Below, one piece after another: positions 1 to 53,861 of a DNA stretch of 64,000 nucleotides (position 1 is its first letter; each line of letters opens with the position of its first letter). The position numbers and the translations under genes were made by a program. This DNA comes from Branchiostoma floridae (lineage: Eukaryota; Chordata; Leptocardii; Amphioxiformes; Branchiostomatidae), in NCBI RefSeq assembly GCF_000003815.2, contig NC_049993.1, positions 5,983,686 to 6,047,685 of the forward strand, in the 5' to 3' direction. Under the pieces are notes generated by a model. The model did not search any database. It had not been told where the DNA came from and saw only the letters and a program-made list of their open reading frames with translations.

Positions 1-84
1 AGGGGGGACATGACACCTTGGCTGTTATTGGACGATATCCTAGAGGAAAGGAAAACACTGCTATCAGGCATAGAAGTCAGAAAT

Positions 85-145
85 AGTCAAACCTGCTCAG
101 GAAGACCACTCAGGGGACCGATAAAAATCTGGTCTATATGGATGG
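85..145. repeat. Fragment of the CAGTCAAACCTGC inverted-repeat transposon family
   Basis: The stretch GTCAAACCTGCTCAGGAAGA and the following ACCACTCAGGGGACC closely match the left end of the complete element at 10641-11137 and the sequence after the gap at 43251. Only one end is recognisable. The rest of 1-1161 is non-coding; I see nothing else in it apart from CDC14 intron or downstream sequence. Confidence 0.5.
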
Positions 146-1161
146 AATTCATAATCCTTGTGTGAATGGGAAAAATTATCTTAGGAGCCTCAAAAAAGTG
201 GTTACAATTGCCAGTAGGACCATATGTAGAGGTGGTCACTTGTACAGGTTTTACTGAGAAAAAAAGACACAAAAACTGTAACATTTTGCTGCAGTGCCAA
301 AGAAAAGGCTGCCAGGGGGCCAAAAATGTAATCATTTCTTCGCAATTTATAGACTTAAAAACACAGCAATTCCTCCATAGATTCTCAAGTAATACTATTC
401 TCAAACAAGCAAATGTGATGTGGTATGATAAGGGATAGTTCATTTCATCACATGATATGCCTCTACCAAGGGAATAACCATTACATTAAATGATGTGGTA
501 CATCAAAGGAATAAGATGAGGAATACTTCAGTACCTAAAGGGTTGAGATGATGACCTAGAATGCATTTTGGCGTCGTCCAGTCTGCATGCAAGAGCACAG
601 GATGGAGAAAAGAAAAAAGACCATTAACAATGCAAAACAGCATATAAAGGACAATATTTACTACTGCAACGTGCACAGCAGAAAACCACAGGTGGAGATA
701 CAAACAAGCTTGTTAATGGGAATGTCAGAAATGGTTAGGGAAAAATGCTGAGTAACTGTTATCCAGTGAAACAAAAATTAAAAGTTTACAGGGTTTTGAG
801 CTCACTCTGAGTATGTCACATCCAAGTTCTTCAAAACAGAAATAAGTAAATCTGACTTGCTAATGCTTCTGTGAGTTGAGAACAATTTAACATGGAGTGG
901 CAGATTTTGAAGCATCTAATTGGTGAGAAATGGACCAATCACAGTGGCTTTATCTCCCAAGTGGTCAAGAAGGGACCAATCACATGGAGACAGCCTTACT
1001 GCCTTCAACAATGGCACCAAACTTTGTGTAAAATCTAAATCACCAAAGAGTCTTTCAACCTTGATTTCAGATCCACATCTACACTACAAAGTAGCAAAGG
1101 AAAACACAAAGCAATAGTTAAGGTATAGTTGCTAGCCCTATGGGAAGGGGATGGTACTGAC

Positions 1162-19120
<17,959 letters not shown>

Positions 19121-19640
19121 GGTGTCTTGGTAGCCGGGCTGGGGGATGTACTGACGGGGCCCAAGCTGATCAAGACCCGGAACAGAACTCGACTTCCACC
19201 GCTGTAACACCTGAACAGCAGCCGTGGTTAGCGATCGGATCCGTGCGTAGTCAACAGAGAAAGATATTCTTCCACTCCGGCGACAGCGGGGCTTGCGTTA
19301 CCGTACGATTCGGCACTTAATCGTGGTTGCAAAGTTGACAAAATTTCACCCCAAGCTACAAATTCGCCATATTGTCTTTTTCGAATGAAAGGCAAACACA
19401 CCAATTAGCATCATGTGACGCCTCTCGACCAATCCAAGTCTGAGTAACAAAATCCTACCGGCCCATGTAACCAATCATAGAACACAACACAGAACGGCCT
19501 TGGGAATCTCAATGATGATTTTGACGTCATACGCATTGACCAATGGGAGACGTCGTCTTGAAGGTTGCCATAGCAAACGCATCTTTGAACCAATCAGAGC
19601 TTTGTTGTGAAGTGCAAATAGAAACCAATACCGCGGGTTC
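19121..19640. promoter_or_regulatory. Probable CDC14 promoter with six CCAAT boxes and a CRE
   Basis: Upstream of the CDC14 start codon, plus-strand CCAAT occurs at 19401, 19429, 19471, 19540, 19590 and 19625, and a full palindromic CRE (TGACGTCA) lies at 19522-19529. Clustered CCAAT boxes 30-70 bp apart are typical NF-Y targets in promoters of cell-cycle genes (established knowledge). All six have the same orientation. I see no clear TATA box. Transcription starts are not known, and part of 19121-19400 is probably 5' UTR or core promoter. Confidence 0.5.
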
Positions 19641-21387
19641 TTTGAAGGTGTTTCAAAAACCATCTGGGCTCACCTGTCAGTGTGACAGCAAGCTCTTGTC
19701 ACTTTTATACGATTCAAAAAGTCTTTAAAACCTATTCAATGATTATGGGAAATCATGTGACTCTTTCAGTAGCGATAATGGCCAAGTCAACGAGCATATC
19801 AGGTTTATCAGTGAGGTCTAAAGTTGCATGTTGCAGGTTGAAATGCTCTTTTAGTCTTTATCATATGCCTGCTCTTTATCAAGATAGTCACAGTCCTTGG
19901 CCTTTGTATCGGGTTAACCGTTGGACGAGTTGCCTCATTTTGGATACTATTCTTCCCCCAAAGTAGGATTTAATGAGGTAATTCAAGACTTTCGTGAACA
20001 GAAAATGTCCAACTAATTTTTGATAAATAGATTTGATCATCTGCTTGAGCTCTAGAGACGAGAGACTTGACAGGCAGTTTTTTAAACGTTGAATGAGTTT
20101 TGCCGCCCCGTTTTTCGGGAGCATGCAGCAAAACTCATTCTCCTGGCCAACTCCCTTCTGTATCCAGGCATAGAGAACCTCAGCCCATGTGGAAAATCGC
20201 GAATCATCGCTCCCCTAATATCCAAGCAGATCCTACGGTAGCATAAGATATTATTTTAATACTAGTATGCTGTGTATTCTACCGTAGTATCTTTAATACG
20301 GTATGCTATCGTTGGATCCGGATGCTTGGAGATTACGCCCCTCCCCAAAATAATAATGAACGAAGGAGGCTAGATTCAAGCCACATGCAGACTGCAAAGC
20401 TACGGCGGAAGACAGCTGGATGCCACCATAGTCCCCGACCCTCAAGCGGAGGATGGGACAAGAAGGTGAAGTTTATTTGTGTGAAAACCGCTTGGCGATC
20501 TTCCGCACGCATTTGCAATTTCCCATCTGGACGCTAGGAAGCGCTCGTGAGAAGAGTAGTGTGCAACCCAAACAGGCCCTGCGTCAGGAATTGTTTTATC
20601 CATCGAGAAGGCTATGTTGTCATGGTTTATGGTCTTAGCTATAGACAACATGATGAGAGATGATGATAAAGCTCATCACTTTGTGGATACGTAGGTCACA
20701 TATGAATGCAAAAAGGCGAAATAATGGAGGGTTGGATCAGTCTCCCATCATTTTTCATCGACTTTGGGAACGGGTACAACTCCTCAGCCTCTGTGAAAGT
20801 CTGCTTGACCAAGGAGGTTAAAAAACAAAATCCATCATACGTTTGTTGCAAAGCCACTGAATGGAACTGACGGAAGAATGAATGATACAAACTTGTGCGT
20901 ACTTATTTTTATTAGCGTTTTGTATTTTTTCTTTGATTATAAGTACTGTCAGTACAAGACTGGTTTATTGATTGATGTTCTTTCAATCAAGAGGGTGAAT
21001 TGTGCACAATGGTATTTTAGAATAGAATTGTATGCACAAATGGCCATAAGGCAGCTGTAACAATATATGCATCCTTACTGAAGTAGTTAACGTTACACAG
21101 TCGACTTTTTCATTTCTTACATTACATCGCATAACTCGGCAATCGTTACCTTTGTAACATTATGTCTAGAAACAACTTGTTTTATTGTGAACTTAACAGC
21201 GATTGTACGAAATCTAAAATTTCACGAAAAACTCTTTTTTTTTCTGGCAGTGCATTATGTGTATGCTCGGGATGTATAGAGTTTGTAACGATACGTCTGT
21301 AACCCATATTCTTATGATATATTATCTGCCTTTTCCTTGAAACTAAACAAAATAAAAATAGATATCAGAAATAGAATAAAAGGTGCC
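19641..21387. other. Spacer between the CDC14 promoter and the AKAP7-like gene
   Basis: No gene is recognisable here. At about 20209-20344 the sequence is an imperfect inverted repeat (left TAATATCCAAGCAGATCCTA, right GGATCCGGATGCTTGGAGAT), probably an old MITE. Just left of the AKAP7-like stop codon, minus-strand AATAAA motifs occur near 20909 and 20964 and could serve as its polyadenylation signals, which would give a 3' UTR of about 0.4 kb. Confidence 0.45.
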
Positions 21388-22245
21388 TTATCCTCCTGGC
21401 CCGAACTTGACCTGTTCCTCCACGTGAAAGTAGCCGTCAGCTTGTCTCTTCTTCCGGAGTGAGCACAGCTGAAATCCCTCCACGGACTGACTGCCCAACT
21501 CCCGCTCCCGGAGCCCCTCGTACAGCGATGGTGAGATCCTCTGGATACCCTTACTCTTCAGCTTCCCCTGGTTGTTGTCCGTGATCTTCATCAAGGTCAG
21601 GTGGGGTAGGAAGGTGTTGTCGTCGGTCGGGTAGAGGTTCTTCTCCGCGAAACAGGCGCGCACTGTCTCCGCTATCTGCCTCAATGTGGCCAGGTGACCG
21701 CCTTCTGCGACTTTTGCAAATACCGTGGTGTCAGCGAAAGTGCCCAGCCCCTCGAAGGGAATAACCACCTTGTTAAACTGGAGGAGAAACCGACCAGCTT
21801 CTCTCGGTGACGTGGCGGCTTTGGTGTTCTCCCCGGGCTTCTGAACGGGCTGTAGTAGCTGCGGGGTGATGCGCGCCTTGGCTTGTCTTAGCGCCTCCTT
21901 AGCCGCCTGTACTTGGCCCTCACGCAGGTGTAACATCAACAGGGTAACGTGGAGGTTCGACAGTGGGATGATAGCGGGCTCCAGGTTGGGTTCGTGTGCC
22001 AGAACAGCCTCCTGTATCTTCCGTACGCCTCGTCGGATTTCGTCACTCGTGACTCGGATCGCCACGGTGTAGTTGGGCAGGACGGCGGTTCCAGGTGGGA
22101 CGACTTTGGCGCCCTTTTTGCCCATGTCCGTCTCTGACGTCTGCCTCCTGAGCCCCCCACTAGTGGTCCTCATCTTCCCCAACTGCTCCGTGACTTTTTG
22201 TTCACCCTCCGTCCGCCCGTTAACCTCTCGTTCGTCGACAGACAT
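21388..22245 (-). CDS. AKAP7/AKAP18-like 2H phosphoesterase-domain protein (intronless)
   Basis: A single uninterrupted frame of 285 residues. Residues of about 57-285 match the central domain of A-kinase anchor protein 7: NYTVAIRVTSDEIRRGV, NLHVTLLMLHL, VVIPFEGLGTFADTTVFAKV, TFLPHLTLMKITD, SLYEGLRERELG and LCSLRKKRQADGYFHVEEQV. The two H-x-T motifs of the 2H phosphoesterase fold are present, His99-Val-Thr101 and His215-Leu-Thr217. In vertebrate AKAP18 this domain binds nucleotide such as AMP, and a separate C-terminal amphipathic helix docks protein kinase A (family knowledge). Here the protein stops just after the domain (KFGPGG), so that helix is missing. The N-terminal 50 residues are polar and charged. 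The absence of introns contrasts with both neighbours and suggests a retrocopy or intron loss. It is transcribed away from the SMARCA gene. Confidence 0.88.
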   Translation of the reverse strand: MSVDEREVNGRTEGEQKVTEQLGKMRTTSGGLRRQTSETDMGKKGAKVVPPGTAVLPNYTVAIRVTSDEIRRGVRKIQEAVLAHEPNLEPAIIPLSNLHVTLLMLHLREGQVQAAKEALRQAKARITPQLLQPVQKPGENTKAATSPREAGRFLLQFNKVVIPFEGLGTFADTTVFAKVAEGGHLATLRQIAETVRACFAEKNLYPTDDNTFLPHLTLMKITDNNQGKLKSKGIQRISPSLYEGLRERELGSQSVEGFQLCSLRKKRQADGYFHVEEQVKFGPGG

Positions 22246-23485
22246 TGCTGTTCTGTTTCTTAGACAAATATATTCCTAGGCTGTTTTCGTCGTTCAAGTA
22301 GCTAGGGGAGGAAGGTTGGAGGGCTTTTATGGGGGATATAGAAGCAACGCGAAGCAGTGCATTTCCTCCCGAATGCTGGGACTATGTATTGAGGTATACA
22401 TACACAAGATACCGAAGTACCCAACAAGAGCTCTTCAGGAGAGGCAAAGTCAACAGCAACTTTATCTGATGCTATTGTTCCCGCGAGAAGAAACAGTCGA
22501 ACAGTGGCCGGCCCGGCCGCCGTTGGGTCGTTTTGGTGCTGCACATCCTGAATGGTTTCATATATGTTTAGCATTGGATATCTCCTCTCCATAACGTGTC
22601 GTCTGAAAAACTGTGTCAGCTGCGCTCGTGTGGCGAGACAACTGAAGGGTCCATAGCGTAACCAATACGACATGAAATAGAGAATAAAGCAACACTAGGG
22701 GTCGGGCGGGCGACATTGTGAGCCATGATGGGTCATTGAGACACACCTTGTTTAGCAGCTCTATGTCGTATTTACTTACTAAATGTACATAAACAAACTG
22801 TGTTAGTCACTAGGATAGGAGACGTCACAGATATGACATTATAAAATTTAGCGAAATACCCGGAAAGATCTAGCCTCCAGGCCTTTCTACGGGAGTAAGG
22901 GGATCGTAGAAAAAGTGGCACAAAAATTCGGGGAAATTCGGGCCAGGGGAGTCATTTACCCTCCGGCCAGCCAACTCCTCTGGTAGCAAAGCTCTTCCTG
23001 GGAAATCATTCTCCCTATATATACTTATACTAGTAGCCAGCGTAGTCAGTCTAGTAGAGACTGTAATACATGTAGATCATCGATCGGAGGATGGAACTAG
23101 GCTGAAGGAGAGGCCTAAAGTTTGATTATATCCACTGGCAAAGGACACTGGATGCTGAAACGTCTGAAACATCTGACCTTGTAAAAAAAAATATCAACTG
23201 ACTGATCAAATAACTTTTGTATCAAGTATCTCGTTAGGTTAACTAGATGTATAACATTCATCGACGTGCGATTATAAGGATAATGTTTATTGACACAACC
23301 GAAAGGCGCTGTGACTGGTCGACTAGATCTATAAACTACACAATAAAGGTGAAAAAATCATTATTAAATTTCTACTAACTTAACGATGTAGGATAACAAA
23401 CTTGAATCTTGTTACAATCAGGTGCAGCTAGCTACATGTGTAAACAATCTATACACAATCTGTACACATCTTTAAACAATCTTTT
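22246..23485. other. Upstream region of the AKAP7-like gene
   Basis: This region lies upstream of the AKAP7-like start codon. It contains a 123-codon minus-strand open frame (22302-22673) with no recognisable motif, probably 5' UTR or chance. Otherwise I see moderately GC-rich promoter-type sequence up to about 22.7 kb and unremarkable A/T-rich sequence beyond it. Confidence 0.4.
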
Positions 23486-23960
23486 ATGTATTTCCTATCT
23501 TACCATCCCCTACAAATTGAAGTGGGAAGATACAACCAGACTCCTCCGAATAATAGACTCTGTACACTTTGTAAGTCCAACCGTATAGAGAATGAAGTCC
23601 ATTTTATATTAGAGTGTCCTTTATACAATGATATGCGCAACTCTTTTATCAGTGCTCTGAATGTAGTAGATACACGATGTAAAGAGTTAACCAACGACAA
23701 CCTGTTTGTACATATGATGACAACCACAGACAACTTTGTACAACACAAACTCTGTGAGTTCGTATACACATGTTTTAAGAAAAGGGAAGAGTCATGTAAA
23801 CGTTAGATATAGTGATAGCTTAGTTGCAGATGTATTGTTAATTCAATTGTAATACTACATGTTATAGTACTTAGTCTTTATAATTAGTATCCCATTATGG
23901 GATTTGCTGCATTTAGCCCACATGGGCAGGAACCGTGATGCAAATAAATAAAGATCATTC
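23486..23960 (+). mobile_element. LINE (non-LTR retrotransposon) 3' end fragment
   Basis: The frame 23486-23806 encodes RLCTLCKSNRIENEVHFILE followed by CPLYNDMR. This is the C-x2-C...H-x4-C zinc-knuckle that ends many LINE reverse-transcriptase proteins; the polymerase domain itself is absent. After the stop comes a short untranslated region ending near ATAAATAAAGATCATTCATT, as expected for a LINE 3' terminus. It is therefore a 5'-truncated insertion. It lies between the divergent AKAP7-like and SMARCA genes. Confidence 0.75.
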
Positions 23961-24246
23961 ATTAAGAGAGCTGTCAAAGCTAAACTATGTTCATGTACAA
24001 AATGTAAATCTGTCATGTAGGCTAACAGCATGTTTTTGTTTGTTTTGGATAGATTTTCATTTTTTTTTTTCTTCATCGCTCATTAGCGCATTTGGGGAAA
24101 GAGAGAGACAGAGACAGAGAGGGGGGGCAAGTTAGTAGGTGTACCACCTTGTGCACATCAATATAAAACATCAGATATCTTTTCAATTTGAATTTATTAC
24201 CTAATAAAGGGTTAATGACCCTCCCGAGGTGTGTATGCTGTCATAA

Positions 24247-24698
24247 AGCCCCGTTTACAAATCAAGAAATTTNNNNNNNNNNNNNNNNNNNNNNNNNNNN
24301 NNNNNNNNNNNNNNNNNNNNNNNNNNNNNNNNNNNNNNNNNNNNNNNNNNNNNNNNNNNNNNNNNNNNNNNNNNNNNNNNNNNNNNNNNNNNNNNNNNNN
24401 NNNNNNNNNNNNNNNNNNNNNNNNNNNNNNNNNNNNNNNNNNNNNNNNNNNNNNNNNNNNNNNNNNNNNNNNNNNNNNNNNNNNNNNNNNNNNNNNNNNN
24501 NNNNNNNNNNNNNNNNNNNNNNNNNNNNNNNNNNNNNNNNNNNNNNNNNNNNNNNNNNNNNNNNNNNNNNNNNNNNNNNNNNNNNNNNNNNNNNNNNNNN
24601 NNNNNNNNGTATATGTTTAAAGAGCTTTGTTTCTTGGTCAGCACTTGTAGCTCGCTGACAAGTCGGCCGAGCTAAATTCTTGATTTGTAAACGGGGCT
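24247..24698. mobile_element. PIF/Harbinger-like element with TAA duplication, interior lost in assembly gap
   Basis: The left end AGCCCCGTTTACAAATCAAG (24247) and the right end TTGATTTGTAAACGGGGCT (to 24698) are exact inverses over at least 22 bp. Both are flanked by TAA (24244-24246 and 24699-24701). Most of the interior is the gap 24273-24608, so its true length and content are unknown. The stretch just inside the right end (GCTCGCTGACAAGTCGGCCGAGC) folds on itself. Confidence 0.75.
24273..24608. other. Assembly gap (N run)
   Basis: 336 undetermined bases inside the TAA-flanked element. Other gaps are 43146-43250, 49564-49665, 57419-57518 and 63933-64000. Confidence 1.
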
Positions 24699-24701
24699 TA
24701 A

Positions 24702-25780
24702 GGCCTGGTCGTTTGTAATAAACACTTGTTAGTTGTTAGTTGTTACAAATACCTACCGAAGAAATCCACCGACTGAGCGGCTACTATTTAAAACCAATGG
24801 CACAGAATTGAAGTCAGCCGATACGTAAATAGAAAGTAGTAGTAGTAGATAAGAAGAGCATGATACATTGTTTTCCATTATATTCATCTTCATTTCTGTC
24901 GTTATTATGTGACTGTAGCTGGAAGTTATCTTTCTTTACAATATTTACTAACATTCGTACAATCAACCTTGGTACAATCGTAGATCTTATTACCGCTTCG
25001 GCAGACCTTCGTACCTGCTCGGTGGGTAATCGTCAGCCTTCGGTAATTTCCGTGCAACGTCGGCTATTTCCGTGGATTAATCGGCGCCTGTCTCCTTTGG
25101 AAGGCGCAGTTTCCTTTACAAAAATCGCCGATTTCTAACAGGTAAGCAACACCATTGTAACATATCCTAGTGTGATTGGTACAGAAAGGTATGATTATGA
25201 AGATCAAGTCATATTTTGAGTTATAAACACGGTGAATGTTCACGAAATGAGGGTTTTCCGGCCCGCATTTTTGCCGGCCATGTCTGGCTAAACGCGTCGC
25301 CATGTTGGGCCTTTTGACGCGTTTGAGGTGGATTTTTGCTCGACAAATTCTATGATCGTAGATTCGTTCATTCAGTGATACCTTCTTTAATGATATAGAA
25401 AGATATTTTGGGTGCTTCTGAATGACGTTTTAGGGTTATAAGTGCGGCCAAACGCCCATTGTTACATATAATACACCAGTGCGACAACAAAGAATTTCTG
25501 CATTTTGGATGGGGAGGGGGGCTTTTATGTCAACAGATCGCTACAAAAAATTATTATATGCGCTTTTTTTTCGTGTTGAGCTTCATCACATGCTGTTGTA
25601 TTCTTTTGTGACACAATCAGAGAAGGCATATGATGCCGTTACACCATTTTATCTTGCCAAAGACTTCTGTTGGTTGAATTTTTTGTTAGTGGGCTGTTTT
25701 GTTCTGAATCTGAATCGTACATACGCGGTAATTTTAAAATTTTAATTAACTTCACCCCACCCCCCCCCCACCCCCAACAG
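24702..25780 (+). promoter_or_regulatory. Probable SMARCA promoter, 5' UTR exon and first intron
   Basis: A C/G-richer block around 25000-25140 is followed by AACAG|GTAAGC, a good donor at 25141. The next acceptor is a long C-rich tract ending CCCCCAACAG at 25780, 35 bases before the start codon. This fits a non-coding first exon ending at 25140 and a 640-bp intron. The transcription start is not visible, and I see no TATA box. Confidence 0.5.
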
Positions 25781-25815
25781 ATTGTAGCGGAAGAAAACAA
25801 CAGCCGCTGGTCAAC

Positions 25816-51385
<25,570 letters not shown>

Positions 51386-52410
51386 GTCATCACACAATCT
51401 GATGATGTCAAGAAGAATTGAACAGCTAAGTCAAAAGCAAAGCAGCATCACATGCTGGGAATTCATAAGATGTATAAAAACACAAGTACAAGCTTACCAC
51501 ATTAGGGAGGTAATAGAATAGTGTTAGAAATATTATTTATCAACACAAGAAGCACATAGTCACCACAATACCTTAGAATGTCCAAAAGACTAAAACAAAA
51601 CATGTTGAAGAGATGAAAGACCTACTGTACCATGTAATAGGACAAGAGGTTTTGTGTCGACTTCTAGTTGTGATGATTTAGATTTACCTCACTGTAAAAT
51701 TGATCTGGTTAAAAATGTTAACCTTGCACAACAAAAAGAACACTGTAATGTCACATGTACAAGTAATATGATTGATCATGAAGCTGTCGTCTGTCTCCAT
51801 GTGATAGGAATATCAGAACACAATCATAACATGCTGGTTAGTTATGTTTTACAAAGTGGCATACATCTCTGTGTAGGCAGTACCTATGCTGTATCAAATC
51901 TGTCCCACTGTGGAATCTGCTGTTGATGCACAAGTCAGATTTTATAAAGGTGATATCAAGATTTGTAGGTCTGGCATGGCTCCTAAGGATATCCTTGTTA
52001 AGTAAGATATTGCACTTCACAAAGTTGTTAGTATGTGGACGGTAGAACAAGGATTTTGAATGTTTGGAAAGAGAAAAGGTATCTCATGATATCTCTATAT
52101 GATGAACTTTGTACACATGCATTTTGTCATGCATTATATTGGCAACTGTTTTGGTTCCTAGAAAAATGGTAAAAGATGCAATTTAGGACTTAAAGTTAAC
52201 TGAGGACATTAAAAGCTATAAACACTACTGCAACAAGTCACATTCAACAAATTTGATCTATATATACACATTGACTTGTAGTTGTAGATTCTGGGTAGGG
52301 GGTTATTTGTTGTTATTATCTATATTGTAGGGATTTAGAGCATTTTTCTCATAAGTATGTGCATATCTCCGTGAAGTCATTGTCATGAATAAAGAAAAAA
52401 GAAAACGGAA
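51386..52410 (+). promoter_or_regulatory. SMARCA 3' UTR with polyadenylation signal
   Basis: After the stop codon about 1 kb of A/T-rich, non-coding sequence leads to AATAAA at 52388-52393. This is followed within 40 bases by a GT/T-rich stretch (TTTGTTATTGTGTCC), the usual downstream element. No earlier good signal was noted. The cleavage site is inferred to lie near 52410. Confidence 0.65.
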
Positions 52411-52473
52411 GTTTGTTATTGTGTCCAATTTTTTTTAGGTACATGTATAAGAAGCAGTCAACAGACAGAGATA

Positions 52474-52647
52474 CAGTAGAAGCCACTTAATTGCACAACA
52501 GATAAACGCACACTTCTGTTAACTGCATGGAATCTCAAAATCCCAAACTGGTGCGTTCCAGCTAGATAACTTCGCATTATTGCACCAGCCAGATAATTGC
52601 ACGAAATTCGCTGGCAAATAGGCCGTGCAATTTAGCGGATCCTACTG
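52474..52647. mobile_element. TA-flanked MITE just past the SMARCA poly(A) site
   Basis: The ends CAGTAGAAGCCACTTAATTG and CAATTTAGCGGATCCTACTG are imperfect inverses, flanked by TA at 52472-52473 and 52648-52649. It is 174 bp and non-coding. The termini resemble those of 49446-50390. Confidence 0.7.
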
Positions 52648-53723
52648 TACCAGCCTGGGGTGCCAGCCTACATAGTAACTGCTGGCTCAATACTTTTGCT
52701 GGCCAACCACGTGGAATAATGCAATTATTTTAACGTTTTGGCTATGAATCAAAGGGCTTGAAGTTCAGCTCCCCCTTCGAATCTCGCACGGACTTTGCTG
52801 AAGCATTGAAGACACAAATTAGGTGAAAAGAAGATAACAATGATGATCTTTCCTTTTTTCCTTACTGATCCCTGTCATTGAAAGTGGTGCCCTCGCAAGA
52901 CTTAACCCAGAACACTGCCTGCAGACACATTGGAAACGTCTGATATAACCCATGCGTGGATTACCACATTTGCAAGACCATGCAGAGGACGCACATGCAG
53001 TTTGTATTTAAACTGTTAGTGGGGGCTTTTGAGACGTGGGTGTAAACGAATTGACCATTGTGGGCAGCCCGGTCAAGTCTGTCTACTCCGAGTGACACGA
53101 AATCTCGCTGTCTAGGCTATAGAGCGTTTGAGTCAAACGAACACACTGTAATTATACGGCCTTTTAATCTATCGCGGAGAAGAACTATAGACGTGGCAAG
53201 TCTTGTCCGAAACGCATTCCCGATTGAAGTGATTTGTGAAAGTGCGTTGTTGTTGCAGAACATTTATACTGGTCCTGCTTCGTGGCAAATTGCACTTTGA
53301 ATGCTTACATGGACAGTTAGTCACTTTCAGTCGGATAAGTCGACCTCTATAATACGAGATCCTGTCAGAAACGTTTTGATGCTTCACTATTAGATGTATC
53401 AAAGTCTGGAGATCAACGGCGAGAAGTCCACGTTTACCCCAGAAAAGCTCTGTAAGAGCACAACTGTTCAGAACTTAATATCCCTACTTAAACCTTGCCA
53501 TTCGGCCTTCGGAGCCTAATTTGATTTCTTGCATACGTCATTCTTTTCACTAGGTCATTATCATATTAGCTCAGGTATGCGTGCCCTTGTGGCCAATGGC
53601 TTAGATCTGACCGACACGTTTCTTAGCTATATTTGATTACCGATTCGTGTCCTCAGGCGACTCCTACTACTAGTTTCACCTACAAAAGCCAAGGGTCAGT
53701 CACCCCCCCCCCCCCCCTTGCCA

Positions 53724-53861
53724 CTTGTGGCTTGAATTACTTCAACCCGAAGCAAAGGAGAGTGTTACAAATGTTCTCTTTCCTGACCGCTCCTTGTGGC
53801 TTGAATTACTTCAACCCAAAGCGAAGGAAAGTGTTACAAATGTTCTCTTTCCTAGTTAACC
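53724..53861 (+). repeat. Two-copy 69-bp tandem repeat inside a small open frame
   Basis: The units start CTTGTGGCTTGAATTACTTC at 53724 and 53793. The unit is 23 codons long, so both copies read CGLNYFNPK in the 105-codon frame 53633-53950, which is followed at once by AATAAA (53955). Whether this frame is expressed is unknown; it matches nothing I recognise. Confidence 0.5.

Noticed and set aside
1035-1161. Continuation of the CDC14 frame beyond 1162
   Set aside because: A GTCAGT donor and loss of CDC14 similarity (switch to a hydrophobic tail) favour splicing.
22302-22673. 123-codon minus-strand frame upstream of the AKAP7-like gene
   Set aside because: No recognisable motif; another plus-strand frame overlaps it, and its position fits 5' UTR or promoter.
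24188-24658. Open frames of 129-156 codons
   Set aside because: They consist almost entirely of undetermined bases.
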